Part shown: positions 51,074 through 61,139 of the stretch, in pieces
Layout: the number at the start of each line of letters is the position of its first letter
Numbering within the stretch: the stretch's first letter is position 1
Source: an archaeon
GTDB lineage: Archaea; Nanobdellota; Nanobdellia; SCGC-AAA011-G17; GW2011-AR17
Reading direction: 5' to 3'
DNA length: 64,000 nucleotides
Assembly: GCA_018692925.1 (NCBI GenBank)
Contig: JABHLH010000004.1
Span: 26,523-90,522 of the forward strand
Notes under the pieces: model-generated
Database searches by the model: none
What the model was told of the DNA's origin: nothing
The model's input: only the letters and a program-made list of their open reading frames with translations
Made by a program: the position numbers and the translations under genes

Positions 51074-52920
51074 AGTTGTATATTCCTATTGAAGCGAAAG
51101 CCCACACTCCACCATACAAAATTCATAGATATTTTGCCAGGAGGCCTTGGAATGTATTTAGTCAGCTTCTAGATCTTTACAGTAATAAATCAGACATAGT
51201 GTTAGATCCATTCTGCGGAGGAGGGGTCACAATCTATGAAGGCTTGAAGAATGGAAGGAAGATGGTAGGATTTGACTTGAATCCATTATCAATTCTCATA
51301 GTAAAAAATATGATTAAAAAGGAAACGGATAATGATTCAATAAATCAAGCATATACAAAATTGAAAGAATACCTTGAATACTTGTACTCAGAATATCCTC
51401 AGATAAATATTTCCACAGATAAAAAAACCTTGAAACCTACATTAGCTGTTGAAGAATGGAATGAATTGGCTTCTGAAGCAGAATGTAATTTATGTGGGCA
51501 GAAAACAATACTCTCAAATGAACATAAAATAAAGAATGGGCGCTATAGGTGTCAGAATAAAAAATGTGAAGGAAACAAAGAGTATATTGAACCAAAAAAT
51601 TGTAAACGGGTGGGACAGATATATTTATCATCTTTCGCTAAATCACCAATTACCAAAAAATATTATGCTGTTAATTTTGATGATAAAAGACAAAAAGCCA
51701 TTCTCGATCATATCAAATTCCTAAATGCTGAAATAAAAAACAATCATATATCAATCCCGCAAGACAAAATACCTCTGAATTGGGACAGGCAGCATGAAGA
51801 TTTATTACATAGAAAAGGAATAATTCATTTTCAAGATTTTTTCACAAAACGTAATTTGTTGATCAATCTATTATTATTGAATAAAATTAATCAACTTGAA
51901 GTAGATGATAGTGTTCGAGAAATATTGAGAGTTACCTTTAGTAGTAGTTTGAGGGACACGAACATTATGTCCTTTACACACCAAGGGTGGCAATCAGGGA
52001 AACCAACCACTTGGTCTAAACATGCCTATTGGGTTCCTAATCAATTCTGTGAAGTTAACGTAATGGATGCTTTTAGAAAAGCATATTCAAGAGTTAAGAG
52101 TGCTTTAGAATTTAACTCAACATTTGATTATGAAGTGAATAATGTTAATGATTTCTCAGGTTTAAAAAAGGGTAATGTCCTATTACAATCAAATAGTATA
52201 GAGGATTCTAACATACCTAAAAACTCAGTCGATACAATAATTACAGATCCCCCCTATGGAAGCAATGTTCAATATTTGGAATTATCTCATTTTTGGTATC
52301 CTTGGAATAAGGACCTTTATGATAAAAAGAATGTAAATTTTACAAAGGAAGCAGTGTCAAATAGAAAAAAGAATTTTGAAGGATCAAAGGGATTAAAAGA
52401 ATATGAAAATAATTTATTCAGAGTTTTCAATAAATGTTTTGAAGTGCTAAAGCCTAATGGTTTAATGGTATTAACATTCAATAATAAAGATATTGGTGCC
52501 TGGTTAGCATTAATGATTTCCATTTTTAGATCTGGTTTCAAATTTAAAAAAGAAGGGTTATTCTTCCAATCAGGAGTTAAAAACTATAGACAAACAGCAC
52601 ATACAAAATATGAAGGCTCACCATATGGTGATTTCATTTATGTATTTGCAAAGGACGCTGAAGAAAACAAGAAGAAGTCTAATGAAACAGAAGAAGAATT
52701 TATTGAGAAGTTAGATTCATTATTCCTGAAGCATATTAATCCAGATAAGCTGAAAAAAGATCATAATAAGGTAATAAAAGAAATGGTTTTGGAAGTTATA
52801 CCTTTGGTATCTGACTTTGCAACCACTCTACCAACAAATGGGAAACATACGTTGTATGAAAAATATAAAAAAAATCATTTAGACAAGATTTATAGTGGGA
52901 AATATGGCAAGAACAAGTGA
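51070..52920 (+). CDS. DNA methyltransferase with zinc-finger insert
   Basis: 616 residues. The SAM-binding DPFCGGGVTIYEGL is near residue 46 and the catalytic TDPPYGSNVQYLE near 395, so motif I precedes motif IV with a long insert holding two CxxC-type pairs (CNLCG, CQNKKCE) and a target-recognition-like region. DPPY indicates amino methylation of adenine or N4-cytosine. N-terminal HTPPYKIHRYFARRPWNVF is the sequence seen in DUF1156-like methyltransferases. It is encoded directly ahead of a second methyltransferase (17-nt overlap with its ATG start). Confidence 0.85.
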   Translation: MKLYIPIEAKAHTPPYKIHRYFARRPWNVFSQLLDLYSNKSDIVLDPFCGGGVTIYEGLKNGRKMVGFDLNPLSILIVKNMIKKETDNDSINQAYTKLKEYLEYLYSEYPQINISTDKKTLKPTLAVEEWNELASEAECNLCGQKTILSNEHKIKNGRYRCQNKKCEGNKEYIEPKNCKRVGQIYLSSFAKSPITKKYYAVNFDDKRQKAILDHIKFLNAEIKNNHISIPQDKIPLNWDRQHEDLLHRKGIIHFQDFFTKRNLLINLLLLNKINQLEVDDSVREILRVTFSSSLRDTNIMSFTHQGWQSGKPTTWSKHAYWVPNQFCEVNVMDAFRKAYSRVKSALEFNSTFDYEVNNVNDFSGLKKGNVLLQSNSIEDSNIPKNSVDTIITDPPYGSNVQYLELSHFWYPWNKDLYDKKNVNFTKEAVSNRKKNFEGSKGLKEYENNLFRVFNKCFEVLKPNGLMVLTFNNKDIGAWLALMISIFRSGFKFKKEGLFFQSGVKNYRQTAHTKYEGSPYGDFIYVFAKDAEENKKKSNETEEEFIEKLDSLFLKHINPDKLKKDHNKVIKEMVLEVIPLVSDFATTLPTNGKHTLYEKYKKNHLDKIYSGKYGKNK

Positions 52921-54229
52921 AACAAAACTAGTAATTAATGAAGAACTGCATCAATCAGTTTTACCTAAATATCTAGATGTATTAAAAAGGTTGAAAGCAA
53001 AGTTTGAGGTAGTTCAAGATTCAGAATTTTCAAATTTAGTTAATTTCAAAACTAACAAGACTCAACCAATCCACAATTGGTTTGATTATAAACAAGGATA
53101 CGCCTCACTATTAATTAACAAAATAATTGAAAAAGAATCTCCCGGAAAAAATGAATTTGTATTAGATCCTTTTTGTGGCGTTGGTACCACTAATGTCGTA
53201 GCACAAAGTATGGGTTTCAAATCAATCGGGTTTGATATAAATCCTGTCGCTACACTTGCTTCAAAAGTTAAATGTGCAAATTATAGTGAGCAGGATATTG
53301 AGATGATTCAAAAAGAAATAAACGCATTTAGTCCTACTGCTACAAAAATAGTTCCACAATCACCTTTATTAGATAAATCATTTGACACAAAAACTTTTAA
53401 TCAATTAATGAAAATAAAAGGTTTCTATGAAAAAACATCTAATGAAAAGGTTAGTGATTTTCTCAAGCTTGCATATCTCTCAATTGTTGAGAATTGCTCA
53501 AATAGAATCAAGGATGGAAATGGAATAAAGATTGTAAAGAATAAAAAGTCCGTAGGAGATGTTTATGTTTATTATAAATCTAAAGTTGAAAATATGATTA
53601 AGGATATTGGGCTTTCGAAAGAACATCCAAATAGCATCATTATTAATGGGTCTATGTTGATTGATGAAGATTTCAAAAAGATCAAAAAGAAGCAAGCAGG
53701 CATAGTTATATTTTCTCCTCCATATGCAAATTGTTTTGATTATTGTGAAGTATACAAATTAGAACTTTGGATGGGGGATTTTGTACAGGCATATAGTGAT
53801 TTTTGGAATTATCGATCAATTGCAATGAGATCACATGTAAATTCTAAATTTGATCATAATATCAATAATCCTAATCAGTCTGTGGAAATAATATCTCAAT
53901 TAATTTCTACTTTTAATATATGGAATAAAAACATTCCAGACATGGTAAAAGGTTACTTTGATGATATGGAAGAAATGCTTTCAAGATTGAAGGCAGTTAT
54001 GACTCCAAAGTCTAAATGTTATATTGTTGTAGCTAATTCAGGGTATAGGGGAGTACTAGTACCCACAGATTTATTAATATCGGAGATAGCATCTAAGCTA
54101 GGCTTCGTAGTTGAAGAAGTTATCCATGCAAGAAAGATTCGAGCCTCATCTCAACAAATGAAAGAGCTTCATGGCGAATATGAAAATTTGATGAGAGAAA
54201 GTATTATCGTGATTAGAAATGAAATATAA
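52904..54229 (+). CDS. Second DNA methyltransferase (SPPY type)
   Basis: 441 residues from the ATG at 52904 (track uses a GTG at 52895). SAM motif VLDPFCGVGTTNVVAQS near 85-101 and catalytic IFSPPYANCFDYCE near 271. SPPY is typical of N4-cytosine or some N6-adenine enzymes. The order of motifs and the HNWFDYKQGYASLL lead match small archaeal and bacterial type II-like methylases. It overlaps the nuclease-helicase gene by 11 nt. Two methylases with different catalytic words suggest methylation of the two strands of an asymmetric site. Confidence 0.85.
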   Translation: MARTSETKLVINEELHQSVLPKYLDVLKRLKAKFEVVQDSEFSNLVNFKTNKTQPIHNWFDYKQGYASLLINKIIEKESPGKNEFVLDPFCGVGTTNVVAQSMGFKSIGFDINPVATLASKVKCANYSEQDIEMIQKEINAFSPTATKIVPQSPLLDKSFDTKTFNQLMKIKGFYEKTSNEKVSDFLKLAYLSIVENCSNRIKDGNGIKIVKNKKSVGDVYVYYKSKVENMIKDIGLSKEHPNSIIINGSMLIDEDFKKIKKKQAGIVIFSPPYANCFDYCEVYKLELWMGDFVQAYSDFWNYRSIAMRSHVNSKFDHNINNPNQSVEIISQLISTFNIWNKNIPDMVKGYFDDMEEMLSRLKAVMTPKSKCYIVVANSGYRGVLVPTDLLISEIASKLGFVVEEVIHARKIRASSQQMKELHGEYENLMRESIIVIRNEI

Positions 54230-57089
54230 TAAGCTGTTACTGAGCAAGATAAAAACGTGGAAAGAGTTAGAGAAACAGATAGAAGCTTTACCTACCACTA
54301 AACAGAGAGGAGATGCTTTTGAAGAATTTGTGTTCGTATACTTTAATCTCCATAAAACTCTGTATCAGATTTCTGAAGTTTATATGGAAAAAAATATACC
54401 TCTGAAATATAAACGAAAATTTGAACTGGAAAAGAAAGATTGTGGAGTTGACGGATTAATAATTCATCGTGATGGATCAGCTACAGGTTATCAAGTTAAG
54501 TTTAGAACAGATAGAAAAAAATCATCATATGATGAATTGGCGAAGTTCTGGGCAGAAGCAAAAAAAACAGATAATCATTTGACTATTGCTAACTGTTATT
54601 CCCTCTCAAGGTTATGTGCTAAACATAAAAAACATTTAAGTGTACTCGTAGATGAATTTGATGCTTTAGGTCATGAATTTTATAGTGAATTTTATGATTT
54701 TGTCAATGCAAAACCAGTGAGGAAAAAAGTTTTTAGACCATTTAAATATCAACAAAGAATGATTGTAAACACACTAAAGGGTTTTAGTAAGAATGATAGG
54801 GGAAAGTTAATTGCTGCATGTGGAACTGGTAAAACATTTACTGCATTACGAATAACTGAGGCTATGAAAACCCGAACTGTTCTTTTTCTTGCGCCAAGTT
54901 TAGCTTTAATAAAGCAAACTTTAGAGTCTTGGTCTGAACAGAGTGTGACTGATTTTTCATATCTATGTGTATGCAGCGACAAATCTGTCTCTGATGAGGT
55001 GGATGATGGTGATATAACCTTGTCTGATTTCAACATTCCGGTAACGACATCATTAGATCACATCTCTGCATACTTGTCTCACTCATTTAAAGGAAAAAAA
55101 GTGATTTTCTCAACATATCAGTCATTAGATGTATTAGCAAAAGCTATGAAAAAAACTAAAGGATTTACTTTTGACCTTTCTATCTTCGATGAAGCACATA
55201 GAACTGCAGGTGCAAAAAATTCAGGATTATTTACATTGGGACTTGATGATAATCATATTAGAAGTAAAAAAAGACTATTTATGACTGCGACAGAAAGACT
55301 ACTAAGACCTTGGATTGTAAAGAAAGCTCAAGAGTACAATAGACTTGTATTTTCTATGGATGATGAATCATTATATGGTCCAGTTTTTGATAGATTTAAT
55401 TTTGGAGAAGCTATAGGTATGAATGTAATATCTGATTACAAAATTATTGTAGCGGGTGTTAAAGAAAAAGAAGTATATGACCTAATTAAAAATGACAAAT
55501 TATTAGTTGATATTAAAGAAGGAACAAAGGAATACTATTCCTATGCTCAGAACATATTCAGGCAAGTAATGTTGGTAAAAGCAATGAAAGAATTACCAAT
55601 AAAAAAAGCAGTTACTTTTCATAGTACAGTAAAAGGTGCAAACGCATTTATTGATGGGATTGGCGGGGACGATATTTCATTGAAAAAAATACTTGAACGA
55701 ATGTGGTCGGATTTAGGTGATAATGATTTTTATCTTGACCACATAAATGGAACCATGTCTGCTGGTGAGCGTAAAGAAATACTAGATTTATTTAAGGATT
55801 CTAAATATGGTGTAATCTCTAATGCGAGATGTTTGACAGAAGGAGTTGATGTTCCAATTATAGATAGTATCTATTTCGTTAATCCTAAAAGTTCATTGAT
55901 AGATATTGTTCAGGCTTGCGGAAGGGCACTAAGAAAACCAATTGGCACAACAGAGAAAACAGCATATTTCATTGTACCAATCTTGATACCAGAGGGTAAG
56001 GTAGAAGCAGAGATAGTAAATGAAGTAGATTTTGAGATGCTTCATAACTTGATACAATCTCTTCGAGATCAAGATCTCAGGTTAGCAGAATGGGTAAATA
56101 AAATTAACCTCCAAGCTTCAAAAGGTAAATCCCACAAATTCTCAAAGAATTCAGATTCACCAATTGTTTTGAAGATGCCAGAAAACATTGACATAAAGAA
56201 ATTTGAAGAAAAACTGTATATAAGAATTGCAGAAGTTAATGGTGAACCAACCAAGTTCACATACAAAACTAAAAAGTATGGTAAAAAAGAGAGAAAAAGC
56301 GACTATAAAAGAATATTCACCACCTTGGGAGATTATTCTGTCGAGTCGTATAAAGAAAATCTTGTATTGCCTACCTTGAAAAAATTCAAAACTAAAATAG
56401 CTACCTTGAGTATGGAAAATATAAAAATTAACCACAATAATGTTTCTCATACTAGAAGATTAGGACTAATTGAAAAAGAAGGAAAAGAATTCAAGTTAAC
56501 CCCTTTAGGAGTTCAATTATTTGAAGATAAATTATCTTTTGAACAAATCTTTAAAGGTCAAATGTTAAGATATTATTCAACTGTTAAAGAAGATGAAGGA
56601 AAACGGATACTCTTCCCATATAGAGCTTGTCTAAAAATATTATTGGATGTTAAATCTATAAATTATGTAGAATTTGTATTCGGACTTTATTCAATGATAG
56701 ACTATTCCGAAGAATCAATAGCAGAATCAATAGAGGGAATAAAATATTTGAGAGAGAAATATTCTAATTTAGAAATCTTGAATGAAAAGAATAAACCCAA
56801 AGTACTCAAAGAGTTGAATGATCATTTTGGAACAAATTTTAGTTTAACAGATATCTGGGAAAAGAAGACAACAATTAACAATCAGTTTATTTATTTTAGA
56901 AATCATCTTGCATTATTTGAAGATTGTATCAACTGCGATAGAAAATCCGCAGCTCTCAAGAAGAATGGTGAAAGTAAAATAGTAGCATTGTTGATGAGAG
57001 ATCAAGATTTTGAAAAAGAGTCTGATGAAACACAATTGAGAAGAGGTTATATAGAGAATATCGTGATTTTCATGTTATTCAAATTATAA
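54219..57089 (+). CDS. Nuclease-helicase, likely restriction subunit
   Basis: 956 residues. Residues 15-115 look like a Mrr-type PD-(D/E)XK domain: FEEFVFVYF, DCGVDGLIIH (Asp) and TGYQVKFR (Gln-x-Lys). From about 170, a superfamily 2 helicase: YQQRMIVNTL, AACGTGKTFTALRI (Walker A), FDEAHRTAG (DEAH box), FMTATERLL, LTEGVDVPIIDSI and VQACGRALRKP (motif VI). The last 300 residues are unassigned, perhaps DNA recognition. It resembles type I/III R subunits and should cut unmethylated DNA with ATP. It is co-translated with the two methylases. Confidence 0.85.
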   Translation: MKYNKLLLSKIKTWKELEKQIEALPTTKQRGDAFEEFVFVYFNLHKTLYQISEVYMEKNIPLKYKRKFELEKKDCGVDGLIIHRDGSATGYQVKFRTDRKKSSYDELAKFWAEAKKTDNHLTIANCYSLSRLCAKHKKHLSVLVDEFDALGHEFYSEFYDFVNAKPVRKKVFRPFKYQQRMIVNTLKGFSKNDRGKLIAACGTGKTFTALRITEAMKTRTVLFLAPSLALIKQTLESWSEQSVTDFSYLCVCSDKSVSDEVDDGDITLSDFNIPVTTSLDHISAYLSHSFKGKKVIFSTYQSLDVLAKAMKKTKGFTFDLSIFDEAHRTAGAKNSGLFTLGLDDNHIRSKKRLFMTATERLLRPWIVKKAQEYNRLVFSMDDESLYGPVFDRFNFGEAIGMNVISDYKIIVAGVKEKEVYDLIKNDKLLVDIKEGTKEYYSYAQNIFRQVMLVKAMKELPIKKAVTFHSTVKGANAFIDGIGGDDISLKKILERMWSDLGDNDFYLDHINGTMSAGERKEILDLFKDSKYGVISNARCLTEGVDVPIIDSIYFVNPKSSLIDIVQACGRALRKPIGTTEKTAYFIVPILIPEGKVEAEIVNEVDFEMLHNLIQSLRDQDLRLAEWVNKINLQASKGKSHKFSKNSDSPIVLKMPENIDIKKFEEKLYIRIAEVNGEPTKFTYKTKKYGKKERKSDYKRIFTTLGDYSVESYKENLVLPTLKKFKTKIATLSMENIKINHNNVSHTRRLGLIEKEGKEFKLTPLGVQLFEDKLSFEQIFKGQMLRYYSTVKEDEGKRILFPYRACLKILLDVKSINYVEFVFGLYSMIDYSEESIAESIEGIKYLREKYSNLEILNEKNKPKVLKELNDHFGTNFSLTDIWEKKTTINNQFIYFRNHLALFEDCINCDRKSAALKKNGESKIVALLMRDQDFEKESDETQLRRGYIENIVIFMLFKL

Positions 57090-57191
57090 AATGATATATA
57101 CATTTTCACTATCATGTTTGTCGTTATTGAAAGAATATCCTAGATTTTTTTGGATTATATGGGGAAGAACTTATTTGAAAAGGTATAATAA

Positions 57192-58631
57192 ATGATATTA
57201 ACTAAATCTAAATTCATGAATGGACTTCAGTGTCCTCGGCTCTTGTGGTTTGCTAATAAAAAACTTCTTCCGGAGATAGACCTTTCTACAGAACATAAAT
57301 TTAGTCAAGGTCATGATTTTGAAGAGTATGTCAAGAAGTTGTATCCAGATAGTCTTGATTTGAATGGTTTAGGGTTTAAAGAGAATCTTGAGAAAACCAA
57401 AGAAGCTGTTAAAAACAAAAAGACTATTTTTGAAGCAAGTTTCATGATTGACAATCTATTTGTCAGATCAGATTTAATTATCCCTCAAGGCGATAGTTGG
57501 GATTTAATCGAAATTAAATCGACAACTCAATCTAAACCTCAACACATTCCTGATTTAGCATTTCAAAAATATGTATTAGAAAAAGCAGGGTTAAAAGTAA
57601 ACAAGTGTTTCTTGATTTATCTCAATAAAGAATATGTCAAGAATGGAGAGATAGATCCTAAAGAATTAACTGTTCAAGAGGAAGTGACTGAAAAGGTTAA
57701 TTCATTTACTGATATTGAATCACACATTCCTAAATTTATAGAAGTAATGAATGCTTCAGAATACAAGGACATTCCAATTGGACAACATTGTAATAAACCC
57801 TATGAATGTCCTCTAAAAAAAGAATGTTGGGGAACTCTTCCAGAAAATAATGTTTTACAACTAACTAACTGGAGAATCTATTGGAAGCTATTCAATAAAG
57901 GCGTTCAAGACATAAAAGACATTCCTGAAGGAACTAAACTTGCAGCAAAAGATGAAGTACTAATTAAATCATTAGAACATAATCCATATATATCTAAAGA
58001 ACACATTAAACACTTCTTAGGTTTATTGAATTATCCACTATATCATTTTGATTATGAAACATTTGACACAGCAGTTCCATTATTTGATCAATCAAAACCA
58101 TACCAAAAGATTGCATTCCAATACTCTCTACACATAGAACAAAAAGATGGATCAGTAGAACATAAAGAGTTTTTAGCAGAAGGTAATGAAGATCCAAGAC
58201 CTGCAATGTTAGAACAAATGAAAACAGATCTAGAAGGAACTGGTGATATTGTAGCATTTAACAAATCATTTGAGATTAGTGTTATGAATAAACTAGCAGA
58301 GAATTTTCCAGAACATAAAGATTGGCTATTGACTGCAATTAATCGGGTGGTAGATCTTGCAGATCCATTCAGAGCATTTTATTATTATAACAACTCACAA
58401 AAAGGATCATATTCTTTAAAGAAAGTTCTTCCCGCAATTACAGGAAAGAGTTATTCAGAACTTGAAATTAACAATGGTGGAGATGCAAGCATGTTGTATT
58501 TCTATAGTCACATCAAGCCGAAATTAAAAAATAAAGAAATTATTAGAAAAAATCTGTTAAAATATTGTAGTTTAGATACAGAAGCAATGGTTTTGATTAT
58601 TGATGAACTAAATAAATTAATCACTGAGTAA
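57192..58631 (+). CDS. DUF2779-type RecB-like nuclease fused to DEDD exonuclease-like domain
   Basis: 479 residues. N-terminal TKSKFMNGLQCPRLLWFANKKLLPE (first cluster Cys), RSDLIIPQGDSWDLIEIKSTTQ (Asp, Glu-x-Lys) and CNKPYECPLKKECW (three Cys) are RecB/Cas4-like. The C-terminal half begins HFDYETFDTAVPLF, continues with IVAFNKSFEISVMN and ends KYCSLDTEAMV, i.e. the DEDD acidic residues of 3'-5' exonucleases; the pairing is the DUF2779 architecture. It is separated by 100 nt from the restriction operon and may be its own unit. A role in element defence or DNA processing is inferred. Confidence 0.8.
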   Translation: MILTKSKFMNGLQCPRLLWFANKKLLPEIDLSTEHKFSQGHDFEEYVKKLYPDSLDLNGLGFKENLEKTKEAVKNKKTIFEASFMIDNLFVRSDLIIPQGDSWDLIEIKSTTQSKPQHIPDLAFQKYVLEKAGLKVNKCFLIYLNKEYVKNGEIDPKELTVQEEVTEKVNSFTDIESHIPKFIEVMNASEYKDIPIGQHCNKPYECPLKKECWGTLPENNVLQLTNWRIYWKLFNKGVQDIKDIPEGTKLAAKDEVLIKSLEHNPYISKEHIKHFLGLLNYPLYHFDYETFDTAVPLFDQSKPYQKIAFQYSLHIEQKDGSVEHKEFLAEGNEDPRPAMLEQMKTDLEGTGDIVAFNKSFEISVMNKLAENFPEHKDWLLTAINRVVDLADPFRAFYYYNNSQKGSYSLKKVLPAITGKSYSELEINNGGDASMLYFYSHIKPKLKNKEIIRKNLLKYCSLDTEAMVLIIDELNKLITE

Positions 58632-58651
58632 TTTGTTATCTTTTGTTCTAT

Positions 58652-59044
58652 TTAATTTTCATCTTCTTTTAATAATCTTGTTATTGTTGTTTTTGCTAAA
58701 ATATCATCCCAATCTACTCTTGGAGTAGCATCCATAATTAAATTTTTATTTGGAATAAACTTAGTGAGCTGGTCTATGATTATGCTCCTCTTTTTGAAAT
58801 CGTCTGCTTCTTGAAGGTTTACTGCAATGAGTTCACAAATTAAATCTAAAAATTGTTTTTCTTGGATTAAAGAAATAAACATCTTTTGTTGTTTTGTTAA
58901 ATTTTTACATCTAGCCATACCATTTATTCTGTTTTGGATTCTTTTCTTTGAGGTAACTGTTTTTCCTCCTTTAGACTGTATTTCCTTTCTACGCTCTTTT
59001 GTACGCTTATTTAGAGGGATTAAATTAGGGTAGTTTTTTTTCAT
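58652..59044 (-). CDS. Hypothetical basic protein of the element
   Basis: 130 residues, basic N terminus RTKERRKEIQSKGGKTVTSKKRIQNRINGM, reminiscent of small DNA-binding or terminase-small-subunit-like phage proteins, then helices and an acidic end. No firm family. It is transcribed leftward, 84 nt downstream of the primase gene on the same strand. Confidence 0.55.
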   Translation of the reverse strand: MKKNYPNLIPLNKRTKERRKEIQSKGGKTVTSKKRIQNRINGMARCKNLTKQQKMFISLIQEKQFLDLICELIAVNLQEADDFKKRSIIIDQLTKFIPNKNLIMDATPRVDWDDILAKTTITRLLKEDEN

Positions 59045-59128
59045 AGTAAAATAACTAAAATAACTAAAAACTTAGATAAAGGGAAATCTCTTCAATAATA
59101 TAGAAAAAGAAGAAAAAACTTCTAATAC

Positions 59129-60922
59129 CTAAATTAAGTTATTTTTGTTTTTTTCCTCCATTTTCTTTAACTTTATGTGTTTGCTTTCTCCAAGACTATA
59201 TTTACTGTAAGGTTTACCTTCGCCTGCAACATATTCAGATTTTAAAAGTCCAATATTCACAAATTTATTTAACCATTTTTGCCAGGTTGTTTTACTTGCT
59301 ACAGGTCTTTTTGATGCAATCTCTGAAACTTTGAATCCATCGTTTTCAAGCAAATATATTCTACAAAAATCTAGGGCTTTCTTTTCTCTGTGACTAAGTC
59401 CAAAGAAATTTTCATTATCTAGCACTTTGCTCTGATATAAATCTCTAACTACATTAAAATCTTCAACTGTGGCTATGATATTCTTATTGTTGTCTTTTTC
59501 TCTTTGAAATTGATATAAGGCGGTATGACTTTGGATTAAAGCTAAAAATCTACTAAAGTCTCTCTTAACTCTTTGTAAATCAATATGGAACTCACTTGAG
59601 ATTTCATCAGCAAATGGGATGACTACATTTTCATTTTTTAAACCTTTCAAAGCAGCAGTAATTTCTTTATTATAACTAGTGTTGTTAGAATTTTTATGTT
59701 TACTTGCTTGGAAATTGATCACATTTTTTATTTGTTCTAAACTCTCATCCACATTTACTACAATAAATCTATTGCTCATTTCATCATTTAAATCTACATT
59801 TGCAGTTGTTGTAAAAATAGTTGGTTTTCCTTTAATAGAAATGATTTGGCTTTTATTGTCTCTAACACTTGCTGTTTTTTCTAATCCATCACTAATAAAT
59901 ACCTTAAATGTTTCGCTACTCATTAATCCTCTCTGCGCATCTTCAACATAAAGTAACCTATTATTCCAAGTAAAGCTTTCTTTATCTGAGTGTAAATATG
60001 CTAATGCCTGGGCAGTTATTTTACTAAACATATCAATTCTCCCAGTTAAAGAAAATAACTTACATACACTTTTTGTAATATGGCTTTTCCCACTACTGCT
60101 TTGACTACTTTTCATAATATTTGGTGTTTGTTCAAGATTATTGACATAAATTGAACAGAGGGCAATAATGTCAAATTTAACGCTTTCAACATCACCTACA
60201 ACTTTTTTGCTTACTTCTTTTGATAGTATTTCAAGAAGATTATTTTCATTTAAAATAGATAAATCTCCCATATAATTTTTTTCAAGGTGGTCTTTAAGGG
60301 TATCATAATCACAAAAAACTTTACAGCCAAAACAATAAGCTGTATTGGTGTTAGGATAAAAAGTAAAACTTGGAGATGTTTCTTCGTGAAAAGGACAAAG
60401 CGATTTATTATTTACTATCTCCATATTATGGTCAATAGCAAGTTCAATAATTTCTTTGCTCTTTCTTTTTTGTGTTTCTTTTGAATAATTCAAATCCTCC
60501 ATCTCATTCATTAAATTTTCATTTTCATTTTGTAATATTCTTTTAATACCATATTTTTTACCTTCTGCTGCTATTTTCCAATGGGGTTGATTCTCAGCTG
60601 CAATTAAATGTTTTCCTGCAAGGCTGTAATCGGCCTTATCAGGATTTCCAGAATATTTCTTTATAAATTCTTTTTTGTATTGTTTTCTTTGTTTTTCAGT
60701 TAAATCCAAAAGTCCTTGAATTTTTCTAATATGAATGTGTGGGCTTTTTCCTCCATGGTCCCAGATTTCAAAAGCATATTTCTCGTCTAATTTTTTTATT
60801 GTTTTTTCAGTATACTCCAGACCTTCTTCTCTAGTACAATTGTCATGTTCAATTACAATCTCATCATTACGAATTTTTCTAAGTCGCGGGTCTTGATTTT
60901 TCCATGCTTTCTCAAAATTCAT
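59129..60922 (-). CDS. Primase-helicase mosaic: AEP-like, CHC2 zinc finger, P-loop domain
   Basis: 597 residues in three parts. Residues 1-130 carry WDHGGKSPHIHIRK and DYSLAGKHLIAAENQPHWK, which resemble catalytic and triphosphate-binding words of archaeo-eukaryotic primases. Residues 170-200 (CPFHEETSPSFTFYPNTNTAYCFGCK) are a CHC2 zinc finger of the bacterial DnaG kind. From 265, QSSSGKSHITKSVCKLF (Walker A), LLYVEDAQRG (Walker B-like) and TTTANVDLNDEMSNRF (sensor) form an AAA+/SF3-like helicase, with a winged helix near 535-575. It should prime and unwind DNA for element replication. It overlaps the next upstream small gene by 11 nt. Confidence 0.78.
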   Translation of the reverse strand: MNFEKAWKNQDPRLRKIRNDEIVIEHDNCTREEGLEYTEKTIKKLDEKYAFEIWDHGGKSPHIHIRKIQGLLDLTEKQRKQYKKEFIKKYSGNPDKADYSLAGKHLIAAENQPHWKIAAEGKKYGIKRILQNENENLMNEMEDLNYSKETQKRKSKEIIELAIDHNMEIVNNKSLCPFHEETSPSFTFYPNTNTAYCFGCKVFCDYDTLKDHLEKNYMGDLSILNENNLLEILSKEVSKKVVGDVESVKFDIIALCSIYVNNLEQTPNIMKSSQSSSGKSHITKSVCKLFSLTGRIDMFSKITAQALAYLHSDKESFTWNNRLLYVEDAQRGLMSSETFKVFISDGLEKTASVRDNKSQIISIKGKPTIFTTTANVDLNDEMSNRFIVVNVDESLEQIKNVINFQASKHKNSNNTSYNKEITAALKGLKNENVVIPFADEISSEFHIDLQRVKRDFSRFLALIQSHTALYQFQREKDNNKNIIATVEDFNVVRDLYQSKVLDNENFFGLSHREKKALDFCRIYLLENDGFKVSEIASKRPVASKTTWQKWLNKFVNIGLLKSEYVAGEGKPYSKYSLGESKHIKLKKMEEKNKNNLI

Positions 60923-61139
60923 ATTTCTCTCCTAAAATATTTTGTATTTCAGTATCAATTGCTCTATTAAATTCATCTTTTAATATTGTAAGAACAACTC
61001 CTTTCAACTCCTTTTTTGAAAGGTCTGGAAACATTGTGTGTAAGCTCTCACATTTTTTTTCAGGATCTTTAGAGTATAAATAAAAACCAAATCCTGATTT
61101 ACGACTTTCTTTTATAATTCTATATTTTCCTTCTATCAT
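60912..61139 (-). CDS. Small replication-operon protein
   Basis: 75 residues, IIKESRKSGFGFYLYSKDPEKKCESLHTMFPDLSKKEL, mixed charge, no family recognised. It overlaps the primase gene by 11 nt and the Sm-like gene by 20 nt, so all are co-translated. Length and overlap suggest a partner of the primase. Confidence 0.55.
   Translation of the reverse strand: MIEGKYRIIKESRKSGFGFYLYSKDPEKKCESLHTMFPDLSKKELKGVVLTILKDEFNRAIDTEIQNILGEKYEF

Noticed and set aside
54749-55036. 95-residue leftward ORF in the helicase gene
   Set aside because: Antisense shadow with no motif or promoter.
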